In this document: positions 61,668 to 64,000 of the stretch, in pieces | Layout of the letters: every line of letters starts with the position of its first letter | Numbering within the stretch: the stretch's first letter is position 1 | Assembly (NCBI GenBank): GCA_019247795.1 | Contig: JAFBAK010000140.1 | Span: 1-64,000 of the forward strand | Reading direction: 5' to 3' | DNA from: Hyphomicrobiales bacterium | GTDB taxonomy: Bacteria > Pseudomonadota > Alphaproteobacteria > Rhizobiales > Beijerinckiaceae | Length of the DNA stretch: 64,000 nt | Position numbers and translations under genes: made by a program | Notes under the pieces: generated by a model | Database searches by the model: none | Told to the model about the DNA's origin: nothing | What the model saw: the letters and a program-made list of their open reading frames with translations, nothing else

Positions 61668-62393
61668 ATGAATCTCACCGACTTCAAAGCCCTGACTTTC
61701 GATTGTTACGGCACCTTGATCGATTGGGAGACCGGAATCTGGAACGCGCTTCAGCCGCTCCTGAGCGAGGGACGTCTCGAGCTCACGCGTGAGGAGGCGC
61801 TCGAGGCCTTCGGTCGCTTCGAAAAGGCGCAAGAGGAGGAGACGCCATCCTTGCGCTATTCCTCCTTGCTCGCCACTGTCCATGCGCGACTCGCTCGACA
61901 TTTCGGCGCACACATATTCGCCGATCTCAATGATCGTTTCGGCGCTTCGGTTGCCGAATGGCCGGCATTCCCCGATACAGCCGACGCACTCGCTTACCTG
62001 AAGCGTCACTACCGCCTCGTGATCCTTTCGAATGTCGACCGTGCGAGCTTCGCGGCGAGCAACAACAAGCTCGGCGTGACTTTCGACGCGATCTACACGG
62101 CCGAAGACATCGGCTCGTACAAGCCGAACCCGCGTAATTTCGCTTACCTTATCGAGCACATGGAAGCCGATCTCGGCATTCGTCGCTCGGAGATCTTGCA
62201 TACCGCGCAAAGTCTGCGTCACGACCATGCGCCGGCCGAGAAAGTCAATCTCGCGAGAGCCTGGATTGATCGCCGCTTCGAAAAGAAGGGCGCCGGCGCG
62301 ACGGGAGAGCCCGCGAAGCCGCCGAAACTCGACTTCCAATTCAAAAGCCTCGCCGAATTCGTCGAAGCTCACCGGGCCGAGGGCGCGCGCTGA
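61668..62393 (+). CDS. HAD-superfamily hydrolase, type II haloacid-dehalogenase-like
   Basis: 241-residue hydrolase. The nucleophile Asp12 is in LTFDCYGTLIDW; motif II is LSNVD, motif III lysine lies in GSYKPNPRNF, and a late HTAQSLRHDH segment replaces the usual acidic motif IV. Length and motifs fit L-2-haloacid dehalogenase relatives, but many of these act on phosphates. ATG 61668 has GGAG 8 bases upstream. First of three close rightward genes with the FAD oxidase and class IV aminotransferase. Confidence 0.85.
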   Translation: MNLTDFKALTFDCYGTLIDWETGIWNALQPLLSEGRLELTREEALEAFGRFEKAQEEETPSLRYSSLLATVHARLARHFGAHIFADLNDRFGASVAEWPAFPDTADALAYLKRHYRLVILSNVDRASFAASNNKLGVTFDAIYTAEDIGSYKPNPRNFAYLIEHMEADLGIRRSEILHTAQSLRHDHAPAEKVNLARAWIDRRFEKKGAGATGEPAKPPKLDFQFKSLAEFVEAHRAEGAR

Positions 62394-62413
62394 TCCCGAA
62401 GGATAGCTGCGCC

Positions 62414-63546
62414 ATGCCATCCTCATTCGAGTTCATCGTGCTCGGCGGCGGGATCGCCGGCGCCTCTGCGGCTTATGTACTCTCGCGGCACGGCCGTGTC
62501 GCCCTCCTCGAGAAGGAGAGCCAATGCGGCTTCCACAGCACGAGCCGCTCGGCCGCCGTCCTCTCCTGTGCTTACGGCCCGCGAAGCTGGCAAATCCTCT
62601 CGGCCGCGAGCGCCGGCTTTTACGCCGAGCCGCCCGAACGTTTCACGGAGACGTCTTTGGCGAAACCACTCGGCGCGCTTTATCTCGGCTCGGCGCACGA
62701 AGAAGAGAGCTTGAGGATGCGGGCCGCCGACCTCGTCGAACGTGGCGTTGCGTGCGAGCTGATCTCGACGGAAACGGCGGGCCGTATGGTACCCATGGTC
62801 CACATGGAGAATTTCGCGCTGGCTCTGCACGAGCCGGGATGCGTCGATCTCGACACCAACGCTTTGCTCAACGGCTATTTGCGCGAGGCGCGGCGGCGTG
62901 GCGCGAAGATCATGGTCAAAGCCGAGATCGGTAGCATCACGCGTTCATCGTCCATTTGGCAGATCGCCACCGGCAACGAAACTTTCGAGGCGCCGATTCT
63001 CATCGATTCGGCGGGCGCCTGGGCCGACGAGGTCGCGGCACGTGCCGGCTTACCGCGTCGCGGTCTCACGCCCTTGCGGCGCACGGCAATCACTTTCGCT
63101 CCCCCGGCCGGGCACGAAGCCCGTCGCTGGCCTATGACGTTCGACCTCGCGGAAACCTGGTATCTCAAACCCGAAGGCCGGCAGATCATGTGTCACCCGC
63201 CGACCTCGTGCCGACCGAACCCTGCGATGCGCAGCCCGATGCCTACGATATCGCGGTCGCCATCGACCGTGTCGAAAGCGTCACCAGCCTGAAGGTCGAT
63301 CGCCTCAACGGCCGTTGGGCAGGCTTGCGAACTTTCGCGCCCGATCATGAGGCTGTGATCGGTCCTGACCCCGAGGAGCCGAGCTTCATCTGGTACGCGG
63401 GTCAGGGCGGGAATGGCGTCATGGCCTCGCGCGCCGCCGGTGAGGTTTGCGCCGCCCTGGCGCTTGGTGAGAATATTCCAGCGCCGATTGCACGCCTTGG
63501 CCTCACAAAGGATATGATCTCACCCGCTCGCTTGAAGCCGCTCTGA
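62414..63546 (+). pseudogene. FAD-dependent D-amino-acid-oxidase-like gene, disrupted by a frameshift
   Basis: A glycine/DadA-type oxidase split over two frames. The N-terminal part (from ATG 62414, AAGGA upstream) carries FIVLGGGIAGASAAYVLSRHG and runs correctly to WYLKPEGRQIM near 63190. The rest (SPADLVPTEPCDAQPD ... WYAGQGGNGVMASRA) continues in another frame to 63546. Inserting one base after 63192 would restore a protein of about 377 residues. Either a real one-base deletion or a sequencing error. Otherwise well preserved, so the event is recent or artificial. Confidence 0.85.
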
Positions 63547-63578
63547 TTTACCGCCACCATCGCAAGGGACGAATTGCC

Positions 63579-64000
63579 ATGCAGATCGATCGATCCCATC
63601 TCGAACGCCCACGCTCGGACTTCGCTGCGGGAGCGGCGTATGTGAGGGGCCGCTTCGTGCCCATTGCAGAAGCGACCATCCCGGTCACGGATTTCGGTTA
63701 TCGGCGCTCGGACGTCACTTACGATGTCGTCAGTGTCTGGAATGGCGTGTTTTTCAGATTGGAGGATCACCTCAAGCGTTTTCAGTCCTCGATGCGCGCG
63801 CTGCGCCTCGAGCCTGCCGAATCGATCGACGACTTGCGACAGATCCTCGCCGAATGCGTGCGGCTTTTGGGAAAGCGCGAGGCTTACGTGGCGATGGACT
63901 GCCTGCGCGGCGCGCCGCGTCCCGGCATGCCGCGCCATCCCTCGAATTGCGAGAACCACCTCATCGCATACGCGGTGCCCTGGGTCTGGGTCATCCCCGA
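63579..64000 (+). CDS. Class IV aminotransferase, C-terminus cut by window edge
   Basis: The first 140 or so residues of a fold-type IV PLP aminotransferase (branched-chain or D-amino-acid type). ATG 63579 opens MQIDRSHLERP; the segments GRFVPIAEATIPVTDFGYRRSDV and FFRLEDHLKRFQSSMRAL are characteristic, with the phosphate-binding arginine in DHLKRF. The catalytic lysine lies beyond the window. It follows the frameshifted oxidase by 32 bases in the same direction, suggesting one amino-acid catabolic operon. Confidence 0.88.
   Translation, partial: MQIDRSHLERPRSDFAAGAAYVRGRFVPIAEATIPVTDFGYRRSDVTYDVVSVWNGVFFRLEDHLKRFQSSMRALRLEPAESIDDLRQILAECVRLLGKREAYVAMDCLRGAPRPGMPRHPSNCENHLIAYAVPWVWVIP

Overview
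The window is a GC-rich chromosomal segment from an alphaproteobacterium, most likely of the Rhizobiales/Hyphomicrobiales. The grounds are a CP4-like (class II) AroA, the aroA-cmk...rpsA-sppA-ihfB-lapA block, a nearly complete hopanoid locus, cobalamin riboswitches, and intergenic palindromic repeats of the AGCATGATCC type common in that order. The genus cannot be named from this sequence. Most genes are chromosomal housekeeping or metabolic genes. There is no phage, IS element, CRISPR array or plasmid backbone.

Layout. 1-10 kb: an edge-truncated MaoC-type hydratase, a DUF2336 protein, NAD kinase, a metallo-beta-lactamase-fold hydrolase, a TSUP permease and a three-subunit molybdenum aldehyde oxidoreductase operon (paoABC-like). 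10-18.5 kb: the leftward housekeeping block aroA-cmk, then (after an inserted Hsp70-like gene and a divergent SDR) rpsA-sppA-ihfB-lapA. 18.6-22.7 kb: an L,D-transpeptidase, a DUF2076 protein, tRNA-Thr(UGU), a tiny lipoprotein and a SAF-domain oxidoreductase. 23-41 kb: the hopanoid locus: hpnI-hpnJ-hpnK and ispH-hpnH rightward; hpnG-shc-hpnE-hpnD-hpnC-hpnB-hpnA-hpnM leftward; hpnN and an MlaA lipoprotein rightward. 41-44.3 kb: a small divergent module of a PhyH-type dioxygenase, a LicC-like nucleotidyltransferase, an HpnL-like membrane protein and a CDP-alcohol phosphatidyltransferase. 44.3-52.1 kb: a cobalt/vitamin B12 island bounded by two cobalamin riboswitches (cbtB-cbtA on one strand; a btuB-btuF-btuC-btuD-like operon plus an unknown gene on the other). 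52.2-64 kb: accessory catabolic operons (hydantoinase/oxoprolinase A and B, a uronate-dehydrogenase-like enzyme, a FAD oxidoreductase, LysR, MFS, AraC, a haloacid-dehalogenase-like protein, a frameshifted FAD oxidase and an edge-truncated class IV aminotransferase).

How the genes work together. IspH supplies isoprenoid precursors; HpnC/D/E make squalene, Shc cyclises it, HpnH and HpnG add and trim the adenosine-derived side chain, and HpnI/K/J build the cyclitol-ether head group. HpnN, HpnM and the MlaA homologue are candidates for moving the product to the outer membrane. hpnO and hpnP (amino head group, C2 methylation) are not in the window. The neighbouring nucleotidyltransferase plus CDP-alcohol phosphotransferase pair is the best candidate for something undescribed: it has the parts to activate a phosphorylated head group with CTP and attach it to a lipid.

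Several starts are non-ATG. hpnK appears to begin with CTG inside the hpnJ stop codon, hpnH and nadK with TTG, and the phosphatidyltransferase and hyuA with GTG.
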